Numbered from the stretch's first letter, positions 33,188-45,303 are shown. The stretch is 64,000 nucleotides of DNA from Alicyclobacillus acidocaldarius subsp. acidocaldarius Tc-4-1 (GCF_000219875.1 NC_017167.1:910765-974764); one strand, 5' to 3'. Notes: generated by a model not told the origin, from the sequence alone. Made by a program: numbers and translations.

Positions 33188-34453
33188 ATGAAAAAACGGC
33201 TGATGGGAATCGCGGGTGCGGCAGTAGTCGCGATGGGCGCGGTGACGGCATGTGGTCAGGCGCAGAGCGTGCCGTCCAGCCAGGCGAATGTCGGCAGCGC
33301 GTCGGCAGCGCCCATTCATCTGACCCTGGGGATGTGGGCATCGAGCCCGGCAGAGAAGCAGCTCGTGGAACGCCAGGTCGCCCTCTTTGAGAAAGAAAAT
33401 CCGAACATCAAGGTGAGCATTCAGGTCATCACGGGGAACTACCTGCAGGCGCTGCAGCCAATGCTCGCAGCGCACGACGCACCTGACATCTTCTACGTGG
33501 ATTCGTCCTACGCGCCGACGCTTGAGGCCTCGGGCGCTATCATGCCGCTCGACAGCTTCATTAAGCAAGATCACGTCGATCTGTCCGACTTCCAGAAGAA
33601 TCTGCTCGACGCGTTCACCTGGCAGGGTCACATCTACGGCTTGCCAAAGGACATGAACACCATGGCCTTGGAGTACAACCCGGCGCTTCTCGCCAAGGCG
33701 GGCATCCAGTCGCCGCCGAAGACGTTTGCGCAGTTTGATCAGGACGCCGCGAAGTTGAAGGCCAAGGGCATTGTGCCGCTGGACATGCCCATTGACGTGG
33801 CGCGCTATTATCCGTTCATCGTCGATATGGGCGGGAGCTACTACAACAAGGCCACGAACCAGGCCACCTTCACCAATAAGGCGAACGTCGCGGGTCTCAC
33901 GTGGTTTATGAAAGAAATGGAAAGTGGCAACTTCGTGACGCCGCAAGACCAAGGCGGATCCTGGGCAGGTGTCCCCTTCGCGGAAGGCAAGGCGGCCATG
34001 GCCCTTGAGGGCGCTTGGATTGTGCCGTTCATGCAGCAGACGGCGCCGAAGATGAAGTACGGCATTGCAGACTTCCCGTCGCTCAACGGGCACGATGCGA
34101 ACATGCTGTTCACGGTGGCGTACGAGATGTCGAAGTACACGAAGAACCCGGATGCCGCTGCGAAGTTGCTCTTCTTCATGACGGGCAAAGAGGCGCTCAA
34201 GATGACGGCTGATTCGGGCCTCGCCATTCCCTCACGCACCAGCGAGCAGGGCGAGTTTCTGAAGAAGTATCCGTCGTACAAGGGCTTCGTGGACGGCCTC
34301 AAGGGCGCCATTCCTTATCAGTTTGGCACGCTCGGGCAGAACTTCCTCGATGCTATCAACAATGCCACGCAACAAGGCATCCTGAAGAAGGAATCGGCGC
34401 AGCAAGTCCTAAGCCAGGCGCAGCAGACGCTCGCTTCGCAGATGAACGATTGA
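33188..34453 (+). CDS. ABC transporter sugar-binding lipoprotein
   Basis: 421 residues. The signal peptide MKKRLMGIAGAAVVAMGAVTAC ends in a lipobox with lipid-attached Cys22, followed by a Ser/Gln/Ala-rich tether. The rest is a family 1 (MalE-like) solute-binding protein (IHLTLGMWASSPAEKQLVERQV...FEKENPNIKVSIQ, PDIFYVDSSYAPTLEASGAI). It captures an oligosaccharide outside the membrane and delivers it to the two permeases encoded next. ATG 33188 follows GGGAGG. Position after the glucosidase suggests an alpha-linked glucoside substrate. Confidence 0.9.
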   Translation: MKKRLMGIAGAAVVAMGAVTACGQAQSVPSSQANVGSASAAPIHLTLGMWASSPAEKQLVERQVALFEKENPNIKVSIQVITGNYLQALQPMLAAHDAPDIFYVDSSYAPTLEASGAIMPLDSFIKQDHVDLSDFQKNLLDAFTWQGHIYGLPKDMNTMALEYNPALLAKAGIQSPPKTFAQFDQDAAKLKAKGIVPLDMPIDVARYYPFIVDMGGSYYNKATNQATFTNKANVAGLTWFMKEMESGNFVTPQDQGGSWAGVPFAEGKAAMALEGAWIVPFMQQTAPKMKYGIADFPSLNGHDANMLFTVAYEMSKYTKNPDAAAKLLFFMTGKEALKMTADSGLAIPSRTSEQGEFLKKYPSYKGFVDGLKGAIPYQFGTLGQNFLDAINNATQQGILKKESAQQVLSQAQQTLASQMND

Positions 34454-34511
34454 CGCTCTACGCGGCGGGGCCTGAGGAGGCTCCGCCGCCGGAATCAAGG
34501 AGGGGGTTGGC

Positions 34512-35444
34512 ATGAGCGTCGCAAACTCCGCTGCCGAGCGGGTCACGGGGCGCGGCCGACGCATCCGTTGGAACGTGGTGGAACAGGCGCTCGCCGGTTA
34601 CTTGTTCATTCTCCCCGCCATCGTGGAGTTGGTCGTCTTTCTCCTGGGGCCCATTATTTACTCCTTTGTCATCAGTTTCAAGCACTTTTCGTATCTGGAT
34701 CCTTTGGACTCGCATTTTGTGGGATTCCTGAACTACGTTCATCTCTTCGAGGATCCGGTGTTTTTGCGGGCGCTGTGGAACACCACGGTGTACGCCCTCG
34801 TGGTGGTGCCGGTGCAGACTGCGATCGCCATGATGCTGGCCGTGATCGTCAACCGCATCCGCGGCAAGACGATCTTCCGGGTCATCTACTACCTGCCGTC
34901 GATCACGTCGACCGTTGGCGTGGCGGTCATCTTCAGCTTTCTGTTCCAGCCGAACGGACTGCTGAACCGCCTGCTGTGGATCCTGTTTCACATCCAGGGG
35001 CCCGACTATTTCAACAGCCCTATCTTCGCGTTTCCAGCCATCATGGCGGTCGCCGTGTGGACCACGGCAGGCCAGTTCATGGTCATCTATCTCGCGGCGC
35101 TCCAGGAGATTCCCGAGGAGCTGTACGAGGCCGCAGCCATCGATGGCGCACAGGGGTTCGCCATGCTGCGTTACATCACCATCCCGTCCCTTCGGCGGAC
35201 CACGTTTCTCGTCGTGGTGCTCGGTATGATTGGCGCGTTCCAGGTGTTCGATCTCGTCTACGTCATCTCGAGCGCGAGCTCGCTCCCGCAGCAGTACACC
35301 ATGACGGTTGTGCTCGATCTGTTCGAAAAGGGCTTCCGCACCATGCAGATGGGCTATGCGTCCGCCATGGGTTTTGTGTTGTTTGCCATTATTTTGATTT
35401 TGACGCTGATTCAGCAGCTGTGGCTCGGAAGGGAGGACGCATGA
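34512..35444 (+). CDS. ABC sugar permease, MalF-like
   Basis: 310 residues with about six membrane helices and the EAA loop EELYEAAAIDGAQGFAMLRYITIPSL, which docks on the ATPase. Half of the transmembrane channel. The start is ATG 34512, behind GGAGGGGG. The stop is one base from the next permease gene. Confidence 0.92.
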   Translation: MSVANSAAERVTGRGRRIRWNVVEQALAGYLFILPAIVELVVFLLGPIIYSFVISFKHFSYLDPLDSHFVGFLNYVHLFEDPVFLRALWNTTVYALVVVPVQTAIAMMLAVIVNRIRGKTIFRVIYYLPSITSTVGVAVIFSFLFQPNGLLNRLLWILFHIQGPDYFNSPIFAFPAIMAVAVWTTAGQFMVIYLAALQEIPEELYEAAAIDGAQGFAMLRYITIPSLRRTTFLVVVLGMIGAFQVFDLVYVISSASSLPQQYTMTVVLDLFEKGFRTMQMGYASAMGFVLFAIILILTLIQQLWLGREDA

Positions 35445-35445
35445 G

Positions 35446-36288
35446 ATGCGTATGGCCACGCCCGCACCATCCCCGTCCTGGCGCCGCGCAAGCCTGTGGA
35501 TGTATGCGATTGCCGTGATTTACGCGGCCATTTCGCTGGTGCCCTTTCTGTGGTCCATCTACACGTCCGTCAAGCCGACGTCCGAGGTGTTTCAACTGTT
35601 CGTGCCTTGGCGGACGCTGACGCTGTCGAGCTATACGTCCATCCTGGAGAACTTCCCGTTTGGGCGCTGGTTTTTGAACAGCGCCATCGTGGCGTTCATC
35701 GTGACCGTGGGAAACCTCGTGGTGAATACATTTGCGGGCTACGCGTTTGCGCGGCTTCGCTTCCCGGGCCGGGGCTTTCTGTTTTACGTCTTCCTCGGCG
35801 TCATGATGATCCCAGGACAGGTGGTCTTGGTTCCCATTTACATGCTGCTCGCGCACCTCGGCTGGATCGACACGTACGTCGGGCTCACCGTGCCCTTCTT
35901 GCTGAGTTCTACCATGGTGTTTTTGTCGCGCCAGTTCTTCCTCGGCATCCCGAAAGAGCTGGAGGAGGCGGCTCGCATCGACGGCATTGGATACTTCGGG
36001 ATGTTCTTTCGCATCATGCTGCCGCTCGCGCGCCCGCTGTTGGCCGCGCAGACCATTCTGACGTTCCAGGGCAACTGGAACTCCTTCCTGTGGCCGCTTC
36101 TCATCGGTCAAACAACGGACATGTACACGTTGCCGGTGGGGCTGAACTCGTTTTATGGCCAGTACAACGCGTATTGGAACAGCGTGATGGCGGGCATGGT
36201 CATGCTGACGCTGCCGATGATGGTGGTGTTCATCATCTTTCAACGCCAATTCATTCAGGGCGTGTCCCAAGCAGGACTCAAAGGCTGA
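35446..36288 (+). CDS. ABC sugar permease, MalG-like
   Basis: 280 residues, six predicted helices and EAA loop KELEEAARIDGIGYFGMFFRIMLPLARP. It pairs with the preceding MalF-like protein. ATG 35446 has GGAGG 9 bases upstream, located inside the end of the previous gene. No ATP-binding subunit is encoded here; as with other Gram-positive carbohydrate importers, a shared MsmX-type ATPase encoded elsewhere is expected. A terminator ends the operon. Confidence 0.92.
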   Translation: MRMATPAPSPSWRRASLWMYAIAVIYAAISLVPFLWSIYTSVKPTSEVFQLFVPWRTLTLSSYTSILENFPFGRWFLNSAIVAFIVTVGNLVVNTFAGYAFARLRFPGRGFLFYVFLGVMMIPGQVVLVPIYMLLAHLGWIDTYVGLTVPFLLSSTMVFLSRQFFLGIPKELEEAARIDGIGYFGMFFRIMLPLARPLLAAQTILTFQGNWNSFLWPLLIGQTTDMYTLPVGLNSFYGQYNAYWNSVMAGMVMLTLPMMVVFIIFQRQFIQGVSQAGLKG

Positions 36289-36313
36289 CGAGAACTTGCG
36301 CGCCGACAAACAC

Positions 36314-36341
36314 AAAAGGGGCTCCTCGTGGGAGCCCCTTT
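36314..36341. terminator. bidirectional terminator between the ABC operon and aconitase
   Basis: 11-bp stem AAAGGGGCTCC / GGAGCCCCTTT with loop TCGTG (36326-36330). The A-run on one side and T-run on the other let it serve both convergent transcripts. Confidence 0.85.
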
Positions 36342-36362
36342 GTTGCTCGTGCGCGTTTCCCC

Positions 36363-39077
<2,715 letters not shown>

Positions 39078-39279
39078 CCTAACTCACTCCTTCTATCTGG
39101 TTTCTGCCTCTATTTTGCGACGCGGCCCCCGCATCTGTCGAATCCTCATCCAGATTGCCGATACCGATATCGAAAACCTGCGACGGACGAGGGCGTGGAA
39201 GCGTTCGCATGAGACGAGTCCTTTGTCACTCTACTACCATGGAGGAATTTACGCAAGGTGCCTTGCCACCGGCTGACGA

Positions 39280-39309
39280 GCCAAAAGAAAAGGCCCGACC
39301 CCAAGGGCC
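39280..39309 (-). terminator. terminator of the TagO-like gene
   Basis: On the minus strand GGCCC-(8 bases)-GGGCC is followed by TTTTCTTTT, just beyond the stop of the glycosyltransferase gene. Confidence 0.7.
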
Positions 39310-39327
39310 AGGCAGGCACCGCGACCG

Positions 39328-40293
39328 TTATCCGCGATTCAAAAGCAGCACGAGCATGGACATGAGCGAAAAGCACGCGCTGATGAGGTACACCACAGTC
39401 ACCGTCTGCACCTGCGTCAGCCCGAGGCGCAAGAGCCAGTGGTGCACGTGGTTCTGATCCGGCTTGTACACCGGCCGTCCGGCTCGAGCCCGCAAAAATA
39501 CCACGCGGACCGCATCGAAGATGGGCACGCCCAGGGCGAGGATGGGCACGCCGATGGAAACGACGGTGGCTGACTTGAAGGCGCCGACCGACGCAATGGA
39601 GGCGAGCAAATAACCAAGCACGGTGGATCCCGCGTCTCCCATGATGATGCGCGCGGGATAGAAATTGTGTCGCAGGAAGCCGACAGCGGCTCCCGTCACC
39701 GCAATCGCAAACCAGGCGGAGGCTGTGTCGCCCTTGATGAGCGCGACAAAGAACAGCGTGGTCGCCGAGATGGCCGCGATGCCGGCCGCAAGGCCGTCGA
39801 CGCCGTCGAGAAAGTTGAAGACGTTCGTGACGCCTACAATCCACAGGAGCGTGAGGAAAAGCGAAAGATAAGGAGGAATGGCCACAAAGTGGTGACCGCC
39901 GAAGGGAGACGTGAATCCCTGGATGGCGCCGCCGAAGAGCGGCACCATGAGCGCCGCGAGGATCTGCACCACGAAGCGAATGCCGACGGAAAAGTCCTTG
40001 CCTCTCGTCTTGTAATAATCATCGAGCAGGCCGATGACAAAGAGCATCGCCGCGCCAATCACGACGCCGATGTACGGCGTATCAAACCAGTCTTTCCAGA
40101 GCGAACCTGCGAGAAATGCCCCGATGACGCCCGCAAAAATGGCGGCGCCTCCGAGCAGCGGAAGCGGATCCCGGTGAATTTTTCGCTCGTTGGGAAGATC
40201 CACGAAACGGTACCGGAGAGCGACTTTTCGCATGTGCGGCGCCAACAGGTAGGCGAGTGCGAAAGCTACAATACCCGACAGCCAAAGGGGCAT
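39328..40293 (-). CDS. tagO: undecaprenyl-phosphate N-acetylhexosamine-1-P transferase (TagO/WecA type)
   Basis: 321 residues with about ten membrane helices, MraY/WecA/TagO family. Catalytic motifs are LLDDYYKTR, NVFNFLDGVDGLAAG and the cytosolic loop with HVHHWLLRLGL. It transfers GlcNAc-1-phosphate from UDP-GlcNAc to undecaprenyl phosphate, the first step of teichoic acid or other wall/capsular polymer synthesis. HxHH near the C-terminus distinguishes it from MraY. ATG 40293 follows AGGGAGAG. It is monocistronic and divergent from ctaB. Confidence 0.9.
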   Translation of the reverse strand: MPLWLSGIVAFALAYLLAPHMRKVALRYRFVDLPNERKIHRDPLPLLGGAAIFAGVIGAFLAGSLWKDWFDTPYIGVVIGAAMLFVIGLLDDYYKTRGKDFSVGIRFVVQILAALMVPLFGGAIQGFTSPFGGHHFVAIPPYLSLFLTLLWIVGVTNVFNFLDGVDGLAAGIAAISATTLFFVALIKGDTASAWFAIAVTGAAVGFLRHNFYPARIIMGDAGSTVLGYLLASIASVGAFKSATVVSIGVPILALGVPIFDAVRVVFLRARAGRPVYKPDQNHVHHWLLRLGLTQVQTVTVVYLISACFSLMSMLVLLLNRG

Positions 40294-40328
40294 ACGTTTC
40301 TCTCCCTAGCTCGTGTCATTCCACGGCA

Positions 40329-40334
40329 ATTATA
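40329..40334 (-). promoter_or_regulatory. -10 box of the TagO-like gene
   Basis: A perfect TATAAT on the minus strand, 36 bases before the ATG. The -35 region is poor. Confidence 0.45.
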
Positions 40335-40526
40335 CTAAACACGACCCTTGGCGGCTATACTGCAATCTGTGTCTTTTCAGGGGCCAAAGTATGTCCGTTG
40401 GATGACAAGTGGAGCACAACCGTTGAGTTTCAGCGCACTCTTTGCAAATATAGTGAGCGGAAACGAAGGTCGGCGTGCGGCGCTCATCGACTCTCGTGGC
40501 CTCATGGCGAAGGATGTGATGAACCG

Positions 40527-41453
40527 TTGCAAGCAAACGGCATTGTGTATCAGGAGCCCCCGAAGGGCGTTGAATCCGCGCGGGCCACGCTTCGCGATTA
40601 CCTCTCTATTATGAAGTGGGGCATCACCGTCGCCAACCTGATGGCGACGTTCGCCGGACTTTGGGTGGCGTCCGGCGGCCATCCACCGCTCAGCATCATG
40701 CTCCTGACGCTCGTCGGCACGATGTTTGTGGTGGCAGGAGGCGCGGCACTCAACAATTTTTACGATCGCGACATCGATCAGCGCATGCCGCGGACGAAGA
40801 TGCGCGCCGTTGCGCGAGGGAAGGTTTCCCCCGGTGCGGCGCTTGGTATCGGACTTGCCATGAGCGCCATTGGCCTCGCGGTCTTGCTCGTCGGCGTGAA
40901 TTGGCAAGCGGCCGTCTGCGCGTTTGTGGGCCTATTCGTGTATTCCTATCTGTACACCGTCTGGTTCAAGCGGCACACCACGTTGAACACCGTGCTCGGC
41001 GGCGTATCGGGCGCCATGCCGCCGCTCATCGGCTGGGTGGCTGGGAGCGGTGGAACGCTCTCGCTCGCGGCTTGGTGCATGTTTTTCACCTTCTTTTTGT
41101 GGCAGCCACCGCATTTCCTGCCGCTCGCGATGAAAAAGACGGAGGACTACCGAGCGGCCGGTGTGCCGATGCTCCCGGTGGTTCGGGGATTTCGCGAGAC
41201 GAAGCGGCAGATTGTCTTTTACACCGCCGCCATGGTGCCAGTCTCGTTGATGCTCACCGTGCTCGGCGCCGAGGGCTGGCTGTACTTCGTGGTCATGGGC
41301 GCACTTGGGCTGTGGTTCTTGTACCTCGCGGTGAAAGGATTGTTCCTCCCTCCGGAGAAGGACATGGCGTGGGCCAACCAGGTCTTCCGCTTTTCGCTCA
41401 TCTACCTCACGGCCCTCTGCATCGTTTCGGTACTCTCGGTTTCCATTTTGTGA
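40527..41453 (+). CDS. ctaB: protoheme IX farnesyltransferase (heme O synthase)
   Basis: 308 residues from TTG 40527, the normal CtaB length. The prenyl-diphosphate motif is NNFYDRDIDQRMPRTKMR, with a second motif near YSYLYTVWFKR; about nine membrane helices. It farnesylates heme B to heme O, the precursor of heme A for the terminal oxidase. An upstream extension of the frame to 40257 is low-quality and overlaps the divergent promoter, so it is rejected. The start remains uncertain (AGGA 12 bases upstream; GTG 40545 is the alternative). No cta oxidase genes are adjacent, an arrangement seen in some Bacillota. Confidence 0.87.
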   Translation: MQANGIVYQEPPKGVESARATLRDYLSIMKWGITVANLMATFAGLWVASGGHPPLSIMLLTLVGTMFVVAGGAALNNFYDRDIDQRMPRTKMRAVARGKVSPGAALGIGLAMSAIGLAVLLVGVNWQAAVCAFVGLFVYSYLYTVWFKRHTTLNTVLGGVSGAMPPLIGWVAGSGGTLSLAAWCMFFTFFLWQPPHFLPLAMKKTEDYRAAGVPMLPVVRGFRETKRQIVFYTAAMVPVSLMLTVLGAEGWLYFVVMGALGLWFLYLAVKGLFLPPEKDMAWANQVFRFSLIYLTALCIVSVLSVSIL

Positions 41454-41457
41454 TGAA

Positions 41458-41500
41458 CGAAGCCTCTGGGGCGGACTGCGCGTTCGCCGCAGGGGCTTCG
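41458..41500 (+). terminator. hairpin after ctaB
   Basis: CGAAGCC (41458-41464) pairs with GGCTTCG (41494-41500), with further imperfect pairing inside the loop. The downstream sequence has only scattered T residues. Confidence 0.45.
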
Positions 41501-41614
41501 CGCTTCTATCATCCTATTGACATTGCGCCGAGAGTCCGCTTTCCTAAGAGTGTAAACGATTTCGCAGACGGCACGCGTGTCCTTGTATTTCATCCATGAA
41601 AGGATGCTGCACTG

Positions 41615-42670
41615 GTGAAAGCAGCGCGCCTGCATGCATTCCACACGCCCTTTTCCATCGAGACCATTCCCGATCCCGATCCCGGTCCGGAGGACGCCGT
41701 CGTCCGCGTGCGTGCGGCCGGCGTGTGTCGGAGCGATCTTCACATCTGGCAGGGGGAACTCGCCTGGGTGGGGATCCGCCCACAGTTGCCCATCATCCTC
41801 GGCCACGAGTTCGGCGGCGAGGTCGTGGCGGTGGGGCGCAATGTCCGCCGCTTCGCGGTGGGCGATCGCGTCACTGTCCCATTTCACAACGGCTGCGGCC
41901 GCTGTCCGCAGTGTCAGTCGGGCAGGTCGAATCTGTGCGACGAGTTCGGATTTTACGGCGCGACGTATGACGGGAGCTTCGCGGAATATGTGCGAGTCCC
42001 TAACGCTGACTTCAACCTCATCCGGTTGCCCGACGAGGTCGATTTTGTGACTGCGGCCGCCATGGGGTGCCGTTACATGACGGGCTTTCATGCCGTCATG
42101 CGGGGCCGCGTCCAGCCCGGTGAATGGGTAGCCGTGCACGGCGCGGGCGGCGTCGGGTTGTCCGCCATCCAGGCGGCTCACGCTATCGGCGCTCAGGTGA
42201 TTGCCGTGGACATCGACGACGAAAAGCTCGAGAAGGCGCGAGCCGAAGGCGCCGCAGTGACCATCAACAGCCGGCGCGAGGAGCGCGTGTTCAAGGCCAT
42301 CAAGCAGGTCACGCGCGGAGGAGCACATGTGAGCATCGACGCGCTCGGGCTCGCCGAGACGGTGTTCAACTCCGTGCGGTGCCTGCGCAAGGGCGGGCGC
42401 CACGTCCAGGTTGGCCTCACCTCCTCGGCTGAGCAGGGCATGGTGGCGCTGCCGGTCGACATCATGACCACGGGCGAGATCGAGTTCATCGGAAGCTTTG
42501 GCAACCCGCACGTCGCTTTCGACGGCTTGTTGCGGTTGGTCGGCGCAGGGAGGCTCCGGCCCAAGGCGCTCGTGGAGCGCGAGGTGGCCCTCGCCGAGTT
42601 GAACGACGTGTTCGATCGCATGCTGCGCTTCGAGACGAAGGGGTTCAACGTCATCACGTCGTTCGCGTGA
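41615..42670 (+). CDS. zinc-dependent alcohol dehydrogenase (MDR family)
   Basis: 351 residues. Catalytic zinc ligands lie in GVCRSDLH and GHEFGGEV, structural zinc cysteines in NGCGRCPQCQSGRSNLC, and the NAD(P) motif is GAGGVGLSAIQAA. It oxidises an alcohol or reduces an aldehyde/ketone; substrate unknown. It resembles the thermostable ADH-T type. GTG 41615 lies behind AAAGGATG. A second MDR dehydrogenase gene begins 33 bases later, so they are probably cotranscribed. Confidence 0.88.
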   Translation: MKAARLHAFHTPFSIETIPDPDPGPEDAVVRVRAAGVCRSDLHIWQGELAWVGIRPQLPIILGHEFGGEVVAVGRNVRRFAVGDRVTVPFHNGCGRCPQCQSGRSNLCDEFGFYGATYDGSFAEYVRVPNADFNLIRLPDEVDFVTAAAMGCRYMTGFHAVMRGRVQPGEWVAVHGAGGVGLSAIQAAHAIGAQVIAVDIDDEKLEKARAEGAAVTINSRREERVFKAIKQVTRGGAHVSIDALGLAETVFNSVRCLRKGGRHVQVGLTSSAEQGMVALPVDIMTTGEIEFIGSFGNPHVAFDGLLRLVGAGRLRPKALVEREVALAELNDVFDRMLRFETKGFNVITSFA

Positions 42671-42703
42671 AGTGGTGCAACAACTTTCGAGGGGGAGTCG
42701 ACT

Positions 42704-43840
42704 GTGCAGACGCGAGCCGCTGTCCTCCTGGAGATGGGGGCGAGGCCGCCTTACGCATCCACGCGGCCGCTTCGCCTGGAGACGCTGGAACTGGAACCGC
42801 CGGGGCCGGGCGAGGTCCTCATCCGGGTGCATGCCGCCGGCCTGTGCCACTCGGATCTTTCTGTCATTGAAGGCGCCCGCCCGCGGCCGATGCCGATGGC
42901 CCTCGGGCACGAGGCGGCTGGCGAGGTGGTGGAACTTGGCGAAGGCGTGACCGATTTGGCGCCTGGAGATCACGTCGTCTGCGCCTTCGTGCCGAGTTGC
43001 GGGCACTGCGGCCCCTGTCAAGAGGGACGGCCTGCGCTCTGCGAGCCGGGCGCCGAGGCGAACGGCCGCGGGACACTGCTCTCGGGAGCGCGCAGGCTGC
43101 TGCGCCTTGGCGGGCAACCCGTCCATCACCACCTCGGCGTGTCGGCCTTCAGCGACTACGCCGTCGTCTCGCGCCGCTCGCTCGTGAAAATCGATCCGTC
43201 CCTCCCATTTGAGCACGCGGCGCTGTTCGGCTGCGCGGTCATGACGGGCGTCGGCGCGGTCGTCAACACGGCGCGCGTCCCCGTGGGCGCCTCGGTCGGC
43301 ATCGTGGGCCTCGGCGGCGTGGGGCTCGCCGCGCTGCTCGGCGCCGTGGCTTCGTCAGCCCGGCACATTGCGGCCATCGACGTGAATCCCGAGAAGCTCG
43401 CGTTCGCGCGCGAACTCGGCGCGACGCACACGTACGACGCGCGCGATCCCGGCGTGATCGACAGGGTGCGCGCCGATTCGGCGGGCGGCCTGGAGTACGT
43501 GTTCGAGACCGCGGGCTCCGTCGCGGCCATGAAGACGGCGTTTGCCGTGACGCGGCGCGGCGGGACGACCGTGACCACTGGGTTACCGGATCCGCGCCAC
43601 GAGTGGAGCGTGCCCCAGGTGCTCCTTGCGGCAGAGGAGCGCACGATTCGCGGATCGTACGTGGGAAGCTGCGTCCCGTCCCGCGACATTCCGCGCTTCA
43701 TTTCACTGTTCCAACAGGGAAAGCTCCCCGTCGACAGGCTGGTGTCGGACGTGATCGATCTCGACCACATCAACGAGGGCTTCGATCGCCTCGCCGCGGG
43801 CGAGGCCGTGCGCATTGTCGTGCGCATGAGCGGGGCATGA
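42704..43840 (+). CDS. zinc-dependent alcohol dehydrogenase, class III-like (MDR family)
   Basis: 378 residues, longer than its neighbour because it has the class III/NDMA-type insertion after the structural zinc site (NGRGTLLSGARRLLRLGGQPVHH, then GVSAFSDYAVV). Zinc ligands are in GLCHSDLS, GHEAAGEV and PSCGHCGPCQEGRPALC; NAD motif GLGGVGLAALLGA. Relatives act on S-hydroxymethyl thiols or primary alcohols. GTG 42704 follows GGGGGAG. The two tandem dehydrogenases are clearly not recent duplicates. Confidence 0.87.
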   Translation: MQTRAAVLLEMGARPPYASTRPLRLETLELEPPGPGEVLIRVHAAGLCHSDLSVIEGARPRPMPMALGHEAAGEVVELGEGVTDLAPGDHVVCAFVPSCGHCGPCQEGRPALCEPGAEANGRGTLLSGARRLLRLGGQPVHHHLGVSAFSDYAVVSRRSLVKIDPSLPFEHAALFGCAVMTGVGAVVNTARVPVGASVGIVGLGGVGLAALLGAVASSARHIAAIDVNPEKLAFARELGATHTYDARDPGVIDRVRADSAGGLEYVFETAGSVAAMKTAFAVTRRGGTTVTTGLPDPRHEWSVPQVLLAAEERTIRGSYVGSCVPSRDIPRFISLFQQGKLPVDRLVSDVIDLDHINEGFDRLAAGEAVRIVVRMSGA

Positions 43841-43852
43841 TCCGCGTATTGG

Positions 43853-43881
43853 TTGAAGGACGGGCCCTCGTTCGGTAAGAT
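43853..43881 (+). promoter_or_regulatory. promoter of ispG
   Basis: TTGAAG (43853-43858), 17-base spacer, TAAGAT (43876-43881), 39 bases before the ATG. Confidence 0.55.
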
Positions 43882-43920
43882 CCGTCTTGGGACCTCATCA
43901 CGTAGCGGGGAGACGAGAGT

Positions 43921-45006
43921 ATGTATCGTCGCTGGGAGACGAAGCCGGTTCGCGTCGGCGACGTCGTGATCGGCGGGAGCAATCAGGTCATTGTGCAGAG
44001 CATGACGACGACCAAGACGGCCGATGTCAAGGCGACGGTGGAGCAGATTCACCGTCTGGAGGATGCCGGCTGCCAGGTCGTGCGAGTGACGGTCAACAAC
44101 CGCGAAGCTGCTGAGGCTATCAAGGAAATCAAGCGGCAGATTCATATTCCGCTTGTCGCAGATATCCACTTCGATCACCGGCTCGCGCTCGAGGCCATCA
44201 AAAACGGCGTCGACAAGGTGCGCATCAACCCCGGTAACATCGGCAAACGCGAGAAGGTGGAGGAAGTCGTCAAGGCGTGCAAGGAGCGCGGGATCCCCAT
44301 TCGCATCGGGGTCAACGCGGGATCGCTTGAGAAACACATTCTCGAGAAGTACGGCTACCCAACGGCGGAGGGCATGCTCGAGAGTGCCGAACATCACGTG
44401 AAGATCCTGGAAGACCTGGATTTCGACGATATCATAATCTCGATGAAGGCTTCCGATGTGCCTCTCGCGATTGAGGCCTATCGCCTGGCGGCCGAGCGGT
44501 TCCGCTATCCGCTTCACCTTGGCATCACCGAATCGGGCACCCTGTTTGGCGGGACCATCAAGAGCGCAGCCGGCCTCGGGACGCTTCTCCACATGGGCAT
44601 TGGCAACACCATTCGCGTGTCGCTCTCGGCGGATCCTGTTGAGGAAGTCAAGGTGGCGCGCGAGCTGTTGAAGGTTTTCCACATCGTGTCGGACGCCGTG
44701 ACGATTGTGTCGTGCCCGACGTGCGGGCGGATCGATATCGATCTCATCAGCATTGTGAATGAGCTCGAAGATTACGTGCAGAACATCCGGGCGCCCATCA
44801 AGGTGTCGGTACTGGGGTGCGCCGTGAACGGCCCAGGCGAGGCGCGCGAAGCGGACATCGGCATCGCGGGCGCTCGTGGCGAGGGGTTGCTGTTCCGCAA
44901 GGGGCAGGTCGTGCGGAAAATTCCGGAGCAGGATCTCCTCACCGAGCTGAAAAAGGAAATCGATACGATGGCGAAGCGGTACGCGGAGACGGGATCCATC
45001 TGGTGA
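43921..45006 (+). CDS. ispG: 4-hydroxy-3-methylbut-2-enyl diphosphate synthase
   Basis: 361 residues, standard bacterial GcpE. TIM-barrel motifs [12 protein letters not shown] and [12 protein letters not shown] come first. The [4Fe-4S] ligands are the two cysteines of [11 protein letters not shown] and one in [10 protein letters not shown]. It reductively dehydrates MEcPP to HMBPP in the MEP isoprenoid pathway. ATG 43921 follows GGGGAGACGAG. It stands alone with its own promoter and a strong terminator. Confidence 0.95.
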   Translation: MYRRWETKPVRVGDVVIGGSNQVIVQSMTTTKTADVKATVEQIHRLEDAGCQVVRVTVNNREAAEAIKEIKRQIHIPLVADIHFDHRLALEAIKNGVDKVRINPGNIGKREKVEEVVKACKERGIPIRIGVNAGSLEKHILEKYGYPTAEGMLESAEHHVKILEDLDFDDIIISMKASDVPLAIEAYRLAAERFRYPLHLGITESGTLFGGTIKSAAGLGTLLHMGIGNTIRVSLSADPVEEVKVARELLKVFHIVSDAVTIVSCPTCGRIDIDLISIVNELEDYVQNIRAPIKVSVLGCAVNGPGEAREADIGIAGARGEGLLFRKGQVVRKIPEQDLLTELKKEIDTMAKRYAETGSIW

Positions 45007-45014
45007 TTGCGGAC

Positions 45015-45059
45015 GCGCGCCCGGCTGCCGGCGAGATGGGCAGGCGGGCGCGCTTTTTT
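45015..45059 (+). terminator. Rho-independent terminator of ispG
   Basis: 9-bp stem GCGCGCCCG (45015-45023) / CGGGCGCGC (45045-45053) with additional pairing inside, then TTTTTT. Confidence 0.85.
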
Positions 45060-45075
45060 GTGCTTTGGTGCGTGT

Positions 45076-45303
45076 TCAGTACCAGCTCTTGTGGTGTGAG
45101 TGCATGTCGTGGTGCATGCTGTGATGATACGAGCCCGATTTGACGTCCTCGTAGTGCTTGCTCGGGATCTTCAACACCTGGCCGGGGTAGATCATGTTGG
45201 GGTTCTTGATGCCGTTCGCCCGAACGATGGCCGACACGGTGGTGTCGTACTTGACGGCGATGTTTCCGAGCGTGTCACCGGGTTGGACGATGTACTTGAC
45301 CAC
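45076..45303 (-). CDS. LysM mini-protein with a His-rich tail
   Basis: 75 residues. Residues 1-45 form one LysM domain (KYIVQPGDTLGNIAVKYDTT, NGIKNPNMIYPGQVLKIP) that binds peptidoglycan-like glycans. The C-terminal ~27 residues carry eight His (HHSMHHDMHSHHKSWY). There is no signal peptide, as in spore-associated LysM proteins such as SafA/YaaH-type proteins made inside the mother cell. GTG 45303 has GGAGG 7 bases upstream; the longer frame to 45393 has no start signal. A spore-coat or metal-binding role is an inference. Confidence 0.8.
   Translation of the reverse strand: MVKYIVQPGDTLGNIAVKYDTTVSAIVRANGIKNPNMIYPGQVLKIPSKHYEDVKSGSYHHSMHHDMHSHHKSWY

Noticed and set aside
34512-36288. Missing ATPase gene of the sugar ABC transporter as a sign of deletion
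   Set aside because: Gram-positive oligosaccharide importers commonly share one MsmX-type ATPase encoded elsewhere, so absence here is normal.
40257-40526. 90-residue N-terminal extension of CtaB
   Set aside because: Not compatible with the family length, low-quality composition, and it covers the promoter of the divergent TagO-like gene.
41402-43216. 604-codon minus-strand frame over both MDR dehydrogenases
   Set aside because: Complement of two clear zinc dehydrogenase genes; no motifs.
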